NCBI GenBank assembly: GCA_002633025.1
Contig: NMRB01000473.1
Coordinates: forward strand, 294,246 to 358,245
Length of the DNA: 64,000 nucleotides
Source of the DNA: Notospermus geniculatus
Lineage: Eukaryota > Nemertea > Pilidiophora > Heteronemertea > Lineidae
Reading direction: 5' to 3'
The translations under genes and the position numbers were made by a program. The notes under the pieces were generated by a model. It searched no databases and had not been told where the DNA came from. It was given only the letters and a program-made list of their open reading frames with translations. Each line of letters opens with the position of its first letter. Positions within the stretch are counted from its first letter, which is position 1. This document shows positions 53,544 through 64,000 of the stretch, piece by piece.

Positions 53544-54148
53544 GGCTCCATCGGAGATCATGGAGATGTACACATGATTCCAGACAGAAGAGGCGCCGGT
53601 CGGCGGGCCGACTTTTCTTCTGCGTTGGTAAGATAATGCATTGTGCATTCTGACCTATCATACATGGGGTTCCCCGTTCTAAAAAACAAAATGACTCCAC
53701 AGACGTGTACCAATGAGGTGCAGAGTTCACTTAGGCAGTGCCTGTCGTCGGAGCCTTACGAGGGCAGGCAGTCTACTAACTTATACCCATGCAACTCACT
53801 CTTTCTATCAAAGCACTTCAAAAAGTTCAATGATAATCATTTAGCCGCTCCATATCAAATCAATTTTCCTATTCTCGTCGCCAAATTTGAATTACGAATT
53901 CAATTTTGAATTTTAAATGAAAGACGCCTTATTGGTTCTAGGGTTTAGTTCCTCAATAGATTTTAATTACTTTTTATAAAACCCCAATTAGAAGATGATC
54001 CATTGATTTACCAACATCGGGCTTTGCAAAAAAAATCCAGCTCGTTTCTTGGGGTGCTGAACTCTGTAAGGTCAGAGAAGTCTGGCAGCGATGGGGCCCA
54101 GCGTATCCTGTTGCAACCTCGTTCCCAGGGTCGTTCGCTCTCTGACAA
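53544..54148. other. No gene recognised
   Basis: Short open frames only. Confidence 0.4.
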
Positions 54149-54298
54149 TAGGGAAGTTTCGAAATCAAACGATAAACCAAAGCTTTACGACGTTATTTTT
54201 CTTACTACACATTAACCAGATTTTGCATTGCATTTTCGGTACAAAAATAAAGTTGTCGTTAACGTTTACGTTTATCATTTGATTTCGAAACCTCCCTA
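54149..54298. mobile_element. MITE with TAGGGAGGTT-type ends, copy 2
   Basis: TAGGGAAGTTTCGAAATCAA at the left mirrors the right end TTGATTTCGAAACCTCCCTA with small changes. The interior matches 32113-32270. It is 150 bp with TA at both tips. GAACGACCCTGG at 54600-54630 and its surroundings mirror 54110-54140, hinting at an outer inverted repeat. Confidence 0.85.
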
Positions 54299-55271
54299 AA
54301 ACGGCGGACGCTTCACCGACCCCTGGAATCAGCTTTGGTTTTAACGCATTTGATTAGTTGAAGGGAATAAGAAGAATATACCGAAGAATATACCCAAACA
54401 AATTTTCAAATATTTTGGATCAAATTAAAGGTTACCTAATAGGCCTATCACGGTTTGAAGATTTTTTGTAAAAAGAAGTAAAAAAGCACAAATATGTATT
54501 TTAGATTAATTACGGTATTTGGCTCGTGCTGCCAACTTTACCTAGACCAAAGATCCCGGTTTTCAAACCAAAGCTGATTCCAGGGGTTGGTTAAGCGTCC
54601 GCCATATTGTCAGAAAGCGAACGACCCTGGGGACGAGGTTGATCCTGTTGGTGATGGTCGGCATTGCTGACTGACGGACCACACAACGCAGTTGGTCGAA
54701 TCAAAGCCAGGGGCCTGTTTCATAAAGTGACTTTAAGCTTATGGTACCATTAACTTCAATGCATTTTCCATTTGGTTAAAGTATTAGCTTAAAGTCACTT
54801 TGTGAAATAGGCCACAGGACACTGACGCTTTCGATATGATAATATTGCAGGAGCTAGGCCCCAGTGGCAAAGTCAGGTCGCTGTGACCTTACAACTGATA
54901 TTCTGGTGCACCTGGCTCGAATCACCCGTTCATCTCACCTGGGGTCGAGAATCAACTCAATTATTCTGTCATTAATTGTCTAAAAAATTCAATTTCCTGA
55001 GAGAGCGACATCCTTTTCTCAAATCACGCTGCCGCATATTGAGGAAGTTGATACGCGCTCAAGCATCATGTGTTGCCATTGGGTAAATGAACGACTAACA
55101 AAATATGATTGACTGAGAGAGATAAACAATCTTTAATCAAGGAGTACAATTGGATGACTAGATATACAGCTGTAGCCAGGCCATTGAAGTCCGAACTCAC
55201 TTTGTTAATCTTGGACAATTTCACGCTAGATGTGAGAATTGTACATGTTTTCATACGGGCCCAAGCTGAAC
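54299..55271. other. No gene; short foldback MITE at 54712-54813
   Basis: GGCCTGTTTCATAAAGTGAC at 54712 is mirrored, ending at 54813, with AGCTTA words inside. Elsewhere no feature, except the possible outer inverted repeat around 54149-54298. Confidence 0.6.
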
Positions 55272-55554
55272 AATAGGGAGGTTGAGATCAGCAACTTTTC
55301 TCGGATCCTTATAATAGGTACATGTATACGGATAGAATTCTGTACAACGAGGTCAAATTTTGTGAACATTTCGATCCGTACACGTATAAGAATTCGTGTT
55401 ATGTAGGGTTCATTCGCACACGGATTTTGTCCGACTGAGGTCCGTAAAAAATCGATCATATGACTTTTGTCGTATCCGCAAAAATTAGGGACAAACGGAC
55501 CGGATCCGTGCGCCAATGAACCTTGCTTTAATCGTTGATCTAAACCTCCCTATT
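55272..55554. mobile_element. 283-bp MITE with AATAGGGAGGTT ends
   Basis: AATAGGGAGGTTGAGATCA at the left, mirrored at 55554 with small changes. It shares only the outermost ~10 bp with the 32113 and 54149 family; the interior is different. Confidence 0.8.
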
Positions 55555-55692
55555 ATTGCCCCTGGTAAGTACGGAAGAGGTCATTTCAAGCTACTCGTGT
55601 TTCTTACTTGGATGGGTGGTTTACTTGCCCTTATCAAGAAAGGCACAGTCTACACGAGACGCGATTGAGCAACGCGCGCGATTTACATGTAC

Positions 55693-56909
55693 ATGTACAG
55701 TCATCAGCATTAGTTTGTATACACCTGTAATTTGGTTATACTTCAGCACCAAGAACACCAAATTCAACCGGGTTTTTTTGCATGTGAAATTTAAATCCTT
55801 CTGGCAAATGTTCCCATTGATTTTAAAAATTTGCTTTTTTGATGACATTATGCAATTTACTTCTCAAAAAAAGGTAGAAAATCCAATTTTCTTATTCCCC
55901 ATAAAATTCTTGATTTTCCTTCATTCCCTAGTGCATCTAACTGTTTTAAAGTCATGGTAAAAGTTTCATTCAAAAAATCGCCCTCGCTTTCAAGAAAAAA
56001 TGACTTTTCCACAAAAAGCTTCTAGAGACACCTTCCATATCATTGACAATGTCCCTGTCAATATGACTCGGATACAATTTGGATGACAATAAAAGTGTCA
56101 TGTGATATTCACATGTGTCAGAAGCACTAGGCCCCATTATCATGATTATGATGATGACACAATGAGGTTTACTCTGCCAAGGAATAAAACCCATATGACG
56201 TATTGGTGGTTAGGGATGGTTACCACATCGATATAGGCTCTGTCGTAGTTGAATGAAATTCCCAACAAGGCCTACAACCATCAATGGAATGTTTACTATG
56301 TCATACAGGGTGGGCCAACAATAGAAATTCTATTGTTTGCATCATAAGGCCTAGGTTCACCTAGTCAGCATAAGGTCAAATTATTATACAGGAGGTCAAA
56401 TAAACTTTGGACCAATGAGAAAAGTTTCTCGTTGGTGGTTAGGCTTCTTGGAAGGAAGTCAGGTGACCAGGCATAGGCATAATAACTATGAATAGTGTTC
56501 TGATTATAGCAAGGCCTATCATTGGTCAGAAGTGTAGAGGGGAGAATGTCGCAAGTCAGTTCTCTATAGGAATTTTGAGCTGGATTTTTTTTCTAAAAGT
56601 CATTTTTTCTTGAAAGCGAGGGCGATTTTTTGAATGAAACTTTTACCAATGGTTTTAAAATAGTTAGATGCACTAGGGAATGAAGGAAAATCAAGAATTG
56701 TATAGGGAATAAAAAATTGGATTTTCTACCTTTTTTTGAGAAGTAAATTACATAATGTCATCATAAAAGCAAATTTTTAAAATCAATGGGAACATTTGCC
56801 AGAAGGATTTAAATTTCACGTGCAACAAACCCGGTTGAATTTGGTGTTCTTGGTGCTGAAATATAACCAAATTACAGGTGTATACAAACTAATGCTGATG
56901 ACTGTACAT
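55693..56909. mobile_element. 1.2 kb hairpin element with ~315-bp arms
   Basis: Left arm 55693-56008 and right arm 56595-56909 are inverted copies, nearly identical by eye. Landmarks are TGTACAGTCATCAGCATTAG at the tips, CAAATGTTCCCATTGATTTT, and CGCCCTCGCTTTCAAGAAAA at the inner ends. The 586-bp spacer has no gene. Transcribed, it would form a long double-stranded RNA. Confidence 0.92.
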
Positions 56910-58846
56910 TGTACCTTTGTTTGCGTGCAGTGCGGCGGGAAATAAGGGTAGGGACACACCTAACGCGATTCGCATGCGATAGGAATTTTACAGATCCACG
57001 TCCTGAGACTCTGCTGCAGGAATTTTCTGTAAAATCTTCTGTTATTTCTAATAGTGAGGGAAACACTCATAGATGGAGAATTTTCAAGACCGTTACACCG
57101 GTACCTGCCGCTTGCTAAGCGGACGTGATAAGCACTACGCTATCAAACCACATGCCACCACATGCTGGTGCAAGTCAATTTCAGCCGGGGTTTGTGTGAG
57201 TGAATGAAAAGTAACGAGGTAAAAACCCCTGCCGTGGGCAGATGATGTGCGGCAGCTCAGTGCTGACTGTAACCGCGAGAGGTGGCCATGATGCCGTTCC
57301 CTACGGAGCACAACGAAATGCATCTGTCAGCGATAAGCGTGATTTACGTCGAGAAGAGAAAAATAGGCCTACAGATCACTGGTCTGTCAGGACACACTGG
57401 CACCACTCGGGCATAAAGTAACGTTTATGCACAACTGATGCGTATCAAGGGATGAGGAGGCACGGGACGAATTTCTCGCTGCACAAGGTATGGGGTAGAT
57501 GGGAGCTGTCTGGATACAGCGGCTATGGCATTATATTCGTTTCTCTTGAGATTTTAAAAGGGAAAAGTTGCAGATGTTGGTCAGTCAGGCAAGTTGAATA
57601 TAATGAAGAAAGAAATTTTGAAATCGGTCGATTTTTCAAAAATTGTCAAAAAAGTGATTTTATAAAATGTCATTTTTCTCTTAATTAATTAAAATTGATT
57701 TTTGGCAAAACACCATGATTCTGTGCCCTACATGTTGCTACAGATTGGGTGTGCTGTAGCTCCAATGGTTTTTGAGATATTTAGGAAAACTTGCTGTCCT
57801 GTTACTTTCCTACAAGAGTGTACGTTCATTCAAGAATGAATTATATTTATTCATGAATGAAAAATTCATTAAAGGCCAAAAATGAACTAAAAATGAATTA
57901 AAGGCCTTATTCATGAATGAAAAAAATATTTATTCGAAAAGAATATTTATATTCAAGAATAAAACGTATATGTATAAAAACAAATATGTATTTATATCTG
58001 TAAAATATATAAATTTATGTGTAATGTTATATTTATGTTTGATGTCACTTTTATTTCATTCGATGAAACTTCCGGTTTTATGCGATGAAACTTCCGGGTT
58101 TTTTAACGTGGCAGTTAAAGGTGAATTACCGGTAAAGGCCTTATAGATACCCCCTGTCAGTGTATTAGGTCATTGTAGGTCTGGGCCTATTTCGGCATGT
58201 TCGCAGCAGTGTACACGAACCTGTCGAAAGCTGATGCCTCCTAACGTCTTTCTTAACTGGAACTCGAGATCGTTCCAGCGACTAGAGAATATGAAAATGA
58301 CGTCTTTTTGCAACGTCTTTTTTGCGGATATAACCGCCCATATTTTTGTTACGGCTATAGTCCCGGCGATAATAAATCAGCCAACAATCGAGATTGTACG
58401 CTATAAATGGAACAATAATATGCTATTAGTGAGTGAACGCTTTCTCGTGGTCGTCAACTCCAACATCAAGGGCAGAGATTACCAACACAGCCAGCGGGAG
58501 ACACTGGCTAAGTATCTTTGCCTTAATTGGCTAACCCCACCCAGGTGCCAAGGAAAACTACCTAGCAGAGGATGGTCTATTTGTATGTTTGCACTGTATG
58601 AACCACCTTTGGCTATCTTATTACGATAAAGCAGTTTTAATTCAAAAGCAAGAGCAACGCGGAGCGTGGCATAAACCCGACTGGTATGTCGGGGGGAGAA
58701 GCGGTGCATTTGGGGGAAGCGGTGGTGCTGAAAGTTGTCAAGATGGCCACCACAGCCTCCATCTTGGATGTGCTGTGGTCCTGGTCAGTTGAGAACACAG
58801 AGTAGGCCTATAGCCTCGACCGTGATTTGAACCCGTGGTCTCCAGG
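56910..58846. other. No gene recognised
   Basis: A tRNA-like A-box region lies near 57100-57160, and ATTCATGAATGAA-type AT repeats lie at 57830-57960. No motif-bearing frame. Confidence 0.4.
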
Positions 58847-58981
58847 GCCGACTGCACAGAAAGTCCGATAGTGCTACCGGCGCCTATCGGCAGTTCGTTA
58901 TAACGCATTTTCCCATTAACCAAACAGCCGATAGGCACCGAAAGCGCTATCGGACTTTCTGTGCTGTCGGCGCTGGTCAGC
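58847..58981. mobile_element. 135-bp foldback MITE
   Basis: GCCGACTGCACAGAAAGTCC and GATAG..GCGCCTATCGG are mirrored on the right with a few changes. Confidence 0.82.
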
Positions 58982-59482
58982 TGTTCAAGCACTACGTCAT
59001 CGTGCTCCCCTATACACAGTTTAGGTACCGACTGAAAAATAATTGCTGATAACCAGCCTGTACCGCCTAAAGTGGTTGAGTTTTTCCCCACGTCCGTCTA
59101 TTCATAGACTAGAACTGCCAGTAATTACCACTGTCTCCTGTATGTGGTCCGTCACGGTAAGGTTCGGCGGATTTGCCTTCAGCCGAACAACCGCGGCGTT
59201 CTTACCAATCAAACTGGTTCCCCAGACGGAAGATAACGTTGGCAACCCATCCAAGCTTTGTCATGTCTTACATACACATTCAGCACAAAAGAACACAAGG
59301 GACAAAAACACGGACAAATTTCCTGTAGACCGTTCATTATTAAGATGGATGCTGGAAGCCTGAGGATAGATACAATGTAACATCATGGCATAAAGAACAT
59401 TTGAAAACATCGAGAACTGTTTGTGTGAGATGGGAACGCCGTAACCGAAAAGAAGAAATGTATCCTTTTTCTCCCGATAATA
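58982..59482. other. No gene recognised
   Basis: No supported feature. Confidence 0.4.
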
Positions 59483-59544
59483 GCGAGGTTTCGCAAATGT
59501 GACGAAACACGAAGTACGAAATACGAAATTCAACTTCGTCTCCA

Positions 59545-59770
59545 CACTGAAAAAAAATTCCCGCTCATGTTGAGTACTTTGGACTACCCATCAGCCATTT
59601 TGTCAATGAGATGAGTAGAAAGGTACTCAGCGGGCCAAGGAGCTGCATTTGGAGTTCCTTTCTACTCGCTATGAGTACCTTTCTACTCAATATGAATACC
59701 TTTCTACTCATCTCGGGGATAAAACGAGTACCCCGAAAGTACCCAGCATGATTAGGATTTTTTTTCAGTG
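59545..59770. mobile_element. 226-bp nested element with CACTG ends
   Basis: CACTGAAAAAAAATTC at the left and its mirror ending TTTTTTTTCAGTG at 59770. Comparison with the uninterrupted sister at 47056 leaves CA duplicated at the junctions. The interior repeats TACCTTTCTACTC three or more times. CACTG tips and subterminal repeats recall CACTA/CMC elements, but the short duplication does not settle that. Confidence 0.8.
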
Positions 59771-59952
59771 CAGGACCAAATGTATTTCTGGAGATGGTTG
59801 GTACCACAAATGTCCTTGCTGCCAGTGCGTCTTTTAGCATATCATGTAACAGCGAGAGAGTTATGGTGCATCTTGAATTTTTATATTGGAAACGAAATAT
59901 AAATTTCAAAGTTTAATACACACCGTAACTCAATCGGTCTACAACGTCATAG

Positions 59953-60757
59953 TTAAGGCGGGGGGCTACCTATAGCTGAGCTCATTCCCTAGTGGCAATC
60001 CACGGAACTGGCCTTTGTGCGACGAGTCATTCACATTCAGATTAAATCCGCTCACCCTGGTATACTGTTTTCGAAAACCAATCTTCAGTGTACGTGCCGA
60101 CCCTAAATCTTTTGTGTCCACTGCGGGTATTGTTCAGCTCTGTCACTGGTGCTTTGGTCACAAGTGGCCGAACAGAGTTTACTCAAATGGCGCGAATTAT
60201 GCAAATCTACATAACAAAGAAGTAACTGGCGAGTGATATGGAATTTTTCAAATTTGCAAAACAAGTTTTCTCATTTGTGGACGCATATATTTGAAAAATT
60301 TCTTTTGGATGTTATTGCCATATGTGCATTCTAGGGCAACACGATCGCCTTTTTTGAATAGTTGGTCGGGAATATGAAATATCTCAAAAACTGTAAATAG
60401 AGCCCTTTTTTGGCATTAATTAGTTTATACCAATTAAACGGAAAGTACTTTCGTAAAAAACGGATCGTTACGCCCTGCAGGCATCAGGCCTGTACCTTAC
60501 AGACTATGTGGGAAACTGATGTGTCGCATTCCAAGTCTGCAAAATTGTTTGCGAACTCAAATTTTGACAACCTGTTATAACTTAATTAACTCCATCGTAA
60601 TTAGTCAAAATGAACAATTCTTTCACAGAACGGGAGCCTAAAGGTTGTAGCTAAAACATTTCGTTAACATCAGTTTGTTACTTTTTGTCATGAATATGTT
60701 TGGACGCTTGTTTTCAAAGAGCGTCAATAAAGTCGGCATAGGTAGCCCCCAGCCTAA
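59953..60757. mobile_element. ~805-bp nested element with TTAAGGC..GGGGGCTACCTAT ends
   Basis: The left TTAAGGCGGGGGGCTACCTA and the right mirror ending GGTAGCCCCCAGCCTAA bracket non-coding sequence. It interrupts the same MITE as 59545-59770. Confidence 0.78.
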
Positions 60758-61068
60758 GACACTCATGTAGCAGGCGATATAAAGTGATACCAACCATCTC
60801 CTGAATACGTCATGGAAATGAAGTCCAATTCGGTATTTCGTATTTCGTCAGAATTGCGATACCTTACTATTGACCTTTACGTATCCCTAACCAATAGGCC
60901 CAGAAAAAAAGCACAACATACTTCCGCTACCCAGAGCCAAAAACTGCCGATAGCCACTGCCAGGTTAGAGGCACAATGATCTGCAGGTCACATGGATCAT
61001 ACACTTGATGGTCGGCCTGTTGACCATCCATGCAGTCTATTTCCTTGAAGGTATTTTATCGGTGAGCT

Positions 61069-61192
61069 GGGCCCATATTCATAAAACCTTGCCAACTTAG
61101 TTTGTTGCTAGCTGTGTACATTGGCCTCTGCACTTGAAACTGGGCATTTTAGCAAGTAACTATGGCTGGCAAGGTTTTATGAATGTGGGCCC
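61069..61192. mobile_element. 124-bp foldback MITE (GGGCCCATATTCATAAAAC)
   Basis: The ends are mirrored over ~30 bp, including CTTGCCA/TGGCAAG. Confidence 0.85.
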
Positions 61193-61193
61193 C

Positions 61194-61304
61194 TGGGTCC
61201 ATATTCATAAACATACTTAAGTCAAAGTGTGATACTTATCTTTTGTGTTGAACAAAGGATAAGTGTCACACTTAGACTTAAGTAGTTTTATGAATATGGG
61301 CCCA
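61194..61304. mobile_element. 111-bp foldback MITE adjacent to the previous one
   Basis: CTGGGTCCATATTCATAAAC mirrors GTTTTATGAATATGGGCCCAG. It shares its outer ~18 bp with the neighbour, but its inner stem is different (ACTTAAGTC..GTGTGATACTTATC). Confidence 0.85.
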
Positions 61305-62250
61305 GACCTTTAGGCATTCTTACCACTAAAAGCATCACACTTTCACTGAGTATTGTTCGATTTTGTCACCGATTTTTTGCCTTTGATATAACCATTAAAG
61401 CTGTGTTTTTCTTTCCCGAAAAGTTGGCAGATTAAAAGTGACTTATTTTTTCGGCATTGCCTTCATTCCGCGTATCATTTTCTGACTTGTCACGCAGAGA
61501 GACGTCTGCCTTGGAACGAGGCATTGGGGTCTGCCATATATTGCGTATCAAAAAGTTGTTAAGTGATTCCGGAGCACCCGGTGTCACCTGCAATGAAATA
61601 TTTCCTCCTCTTTTCCAAATCATCTCTTATATTTTCCAAACCAGTCATATCTAATGGACCCCAGAAATATTTCCACCATGGCATCCCAATAATGAATGTC
61701 TGCGTTTATGTATTTCACCATGGGCGACCAAAAAATTAACGATCTCGAACGTGGATTTGATGAGTGAGTTGATGTCGCTTGCAAGACAATTCATCTTTAT
61801 GGTAACACTTAGGGTGAGTTGAAGACATTTTTTAAACAAGAATATGACATCCTGACGTACATGTAGGTTTTTTCCTATTGGCCTTGTTCAAGTTTGACCT
61901 TAACCTTGAACTCTGATCATCAAGGTCATTGCATAATCGAAATGGGCATCCTTAATAACCGAAGTGTGGGTGAAATCATACCTTACCTCTACCATAGGCA
62001 GAGGTATTTCAAATTATCAAGCCTGATATATCAAAATCTAATGATATCTCAATCACCCGAACAATTCAGGCTGAAAATTTTAACATAGTACAGTCCTTGG
62101 ATAAGCATGCACGCATGCACTAACATTTGTTTCATGTTGCTCAGTTGACAGTATGACAATATATCTCAAAATACCAAATTTGAGATATGAATATCACTAA
62201 GATCCCGACACGATATCCAGCATAAAGCACAAAGAACGACACACAAAATG
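61305..62250. other. No gene recognised
   Basis: No supported feature. Confidence 0.4.
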
Positions 62251-62442
62251 ATATACAAGGAAACGTCGTCTCCAATTCTCGCAAATTTTCGCCCCCAACC
62301 GGGGTCTTCCTCAGGCACTTTCTAGTCGAAGTTCCAGAAAGTCGAAGTTCCTTTTCTGGAACTTCGACTAGAAAGTGCCCGAGGAAGACCCCGGTTGGGG
62401 TCGAAAATTTGCGAGAATTGGAGACGACGTTTCCTTGTATAT
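62251..62442. repeat. 192-bp near-perfect palindrome
   Basis: Arms of ~90 bp run from ATATACAAGGAAACGTCGTC through CAATTCTCGCAAATTTTCG, CAACCGGGGTCTTCCTC and TAGTCGAAGTTCCAGAAA, and are mirrored almost exactly. Its CCGGGGTCTTCCTC word also occurs inside the MITE at 13648-13871 and near 21160. Confidence 0.92.
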
Positions 62443-62851
62443 GATCCCGACACCATGCAATAAACTGGCAGGGTTGACGAACCTAGTAGTGGGACATGTT
62501 TCCTGTGCTCTTTGTCGACTGCCTATCCATGTAGATGTTTTTTTTAGATTCGTGACAGATCAGATTTTGAGATTGATACGGCATTTTCACCCTGATTCCT
62601 GATAGCGGAGAATACAAACCGATTAGCTCATTTGAAAGCTTGGGTCAACAAACATGGGTGAGGACCTGTTTCCAGCCTAGCTATCCTGTGGACTAGCTGT
62701 GACAGACAGAAAGGTGAACGGACACACACACACACAGACACCACTAAGACCAAAAGCAATGGTTCCCGATCCATAACCATCTGGTAAAACACGGTGTTCC
62801 CCATGTGTGAGTGTTCCCCTAATATTGTCTGACGGAATAAGCTGCGACCTA
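62443..62851. other. No gene recognised
   Basis: A partial GTGTTCCCCATGTGTGAGTGTTC piece (62785-62845) matches the start of the 13114 MITE. Confidence 0.5.
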
Positions 62852-63253
62852 GTGAGGTTTCGCTAATCTGACGAAACACGAAGGTCGAAATACGAAATTG
62901 GACTTAATTTCCATGACGTAAGGTATTTCAGGAGATGGTTGGTACCATAAATATCGCCTGCTGCAAGGGCGTCCTTTAGCGTATGGCGTTAGACCTACAT
63001 GTTTTGCGTTACCGTGTATATGAAACTGAAATTTAACTTTAATCCGTTTCCACTTCGTAGCTACGAAGTTGAAATTTAAAAATTCAAGATGCACCATCAC
63101 TCTCTCGGTCTTACATGATATGCTGGAAGACATGGCAGCAGGGACATTTGTTGTACCAACCATCTCCTGGAGTACATTAGGTCCTGGAAATGAAGTTGAA
63201 TTTCGTATTGCGTACAGTGTACTTCGTGTTTCGTCAGATTTGTGAAACCTCAC
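62852..63253. mobile_element. GTGAGGTTTCGC-family MITE, full copy with TA duplication
   Basis: GTGAGGTTTCGCTAATCTGA at 62852 is mirrored at 63253, with TA at 62850-62851 and 63254-63255. CGTAGCTACGAAG lies in the centre. It is 402 bp. Confidence 0.9.
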
Positions 63254-63333
63254 TAATAGTGATTACGCAGAGAAAAGTGTCACAATAAAGGGAAACACAG
63301 ACATAATATACGGAAAAAGTGGCAGATGTCACA

Positions 63334-63936
63334 CACTCTAAAAAAATTCTCGTCGTACTGACAAGCTGGAACTCGTTCTCAGAATATGCTTAAATTGACA
63401 GGGTCTATCTTGTCAATTGACAAGTTTTTAACTTGTCATCCTCGGAAAAGAGACATCTTATCATTGAAACAACTACATCTCGTCATTCAGGCTACACAAA
63501 AATTAAAAATTATGCGCCAAGAGACCGTTATGCGGCAGTTACAAGTACTAATAACAGGTACATATGAAAGAAAAACTCTCCCAAATTTCAGGGCCTACGG
63601 CGGGATTCGAACCTACGACCTATGAAATATATAAACTACTAGACATAACCCCTAAACCCTCGTGGCTACTGAGGCAACGATGGTGACAGCATGCTTAGAG
63701 TTCAAGAAATTGAGCGATAAATGTGAGGGAAGCGCATGCGCAATAATGTCCTGCTACCTGCAACTTATCACCATCACTAGAGACCTTGTCAACTGGATAA
63801 ACTGAACTCGTCACAGAGATGTGCGACTCGCCATGACAAGTAGATTGTGTCATGAATGACGTAATTCGTCAGGCTGACTAAAGCATCTCATCAATATTCG
63901 CAGACAAGTTGCGGTGACAAGAATTTTTTAAGAGTG
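63334..63936. mobile_element. ~603-bp element with CACTCT ends and TGACAAG clusters
   Basis: CACTCTAAAAAAATTCTCGTC at 63334 mirrors the right end at 63936. The subterminal zones on both sides are full of TGACAAG/CTTGTCA words. A tRNA-like segment lies inside at 63597-63670. The tips resemble those of 59545-59770. Confidence 0.78.
63597..63670 (-). repeat. tRNA-like segment inside the element
   Basis: Minus-strand GTAGCCACGAGGGTTTAGGG start and GTAGGTTCGAATCCCGCC B box. The length and boxes look tRNA-derived. Confidence 0.52.
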
Positions 63937-64000
63937 CACTTCGTTCGAATCCAGCCAGGGCCAAAAATCGGTTTAATCATTTCTGGCTCTTCAGAGTCTG

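Larger units (their letters stand above)
59483..60866. mobile_element. GTGAGGTTTCGC-family MITE interrupted by two younger elements
   Basis: The left end GCGAGGTTTCGCAAATGTGA (TA before it) and the right end near 60866 belong to one ~400-bp MITE. Its body is split at 59545-59770 and 59953-60757 by other inverted-repeat elements. Family landmarks (ATTTCTGGAGATGGTTGGTA, CTTTTAGCATATCATGTAA) run in order around the insertions. Confidence 0.85.

Overview
The window is eukaryotic nuclear DNA: genes have GT-AG introns, tRNA-derived SINE heads are scattered throughout, inverted-repeat transposons are dense, and there are no bacterial-style operons. Words such as AGGCCTAC and TACATGTA are common, which I associate from general knowledge with marine invertebrates (echinoderm, hemichordate, cephalochordate or mollusc). 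I cannot name the species. It is a draft assembly: there is a run of N at 24177-24303 and single ambiguous bases at 18539, 28753, 33125 and 52912. I recognise no ordinary host gene. Every recognisable protein belongs to a mobile element.

Layout. About 0.64-4.1 kb (minus strand): a 5'-truncated Ty3/Gypsy retroelement with integrase, a second ORF with SGNH-esterase-like motifs in the env position, a polypurine tract and a probable 3' LTR. 5254-15240: a complete ~10 kb DNA transposon bounded by a perfect 6-bp target duplication (GTTACG). It carries a two-exon rve-type DDE transposase on the plus strand and a convergent HECT-type E3 ubiquitin-ligase-like gene on the minus strand. Its ends hold arrays of ~21-bp repeats with palindromic cores. 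It has itself been invaded by MITEs, including one in the transposase intron and three set end to end with shared TA dinucleotides. 16.5-20.0 kb: a spliced DDE transposase gene whose zinc-ligand spacing matches that of RAG1 and which has an internal PHD finger. It is interrupted by two frame changes, one at an ambiguous base. 20.3-22.5 kb: a ~780-bp direct duplication.

22.5-64 kb: I see no convincing protein-coding gene. The stretch is a mosaic of short inverted-repeat elements. Target duplications of several kinds can be read directly: TA, TTAA, 9 bp (Mutator-like) and 6 bp. The 6-bp case at 32397-32713 is a 317-bp element with nearly the same terminal bases as the ~10 kb transposon and a similar repeat-array design, so it looks like a small non-autonomous relative. 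Nested insertions near 59.5-60.9 kb and 43.8-44.1 kb give relative ages.

The strongest new-system candidates are: the ~10 kb transposon pairing an integrase-like transposase with a HECT ligase; the RAG1-geometry transposase with a built-in PHD finger; and the Gypsy element with an SGNH-like ORF placed right behind a splice acceptor. Family names come from motif recognition and memory, without database searches.
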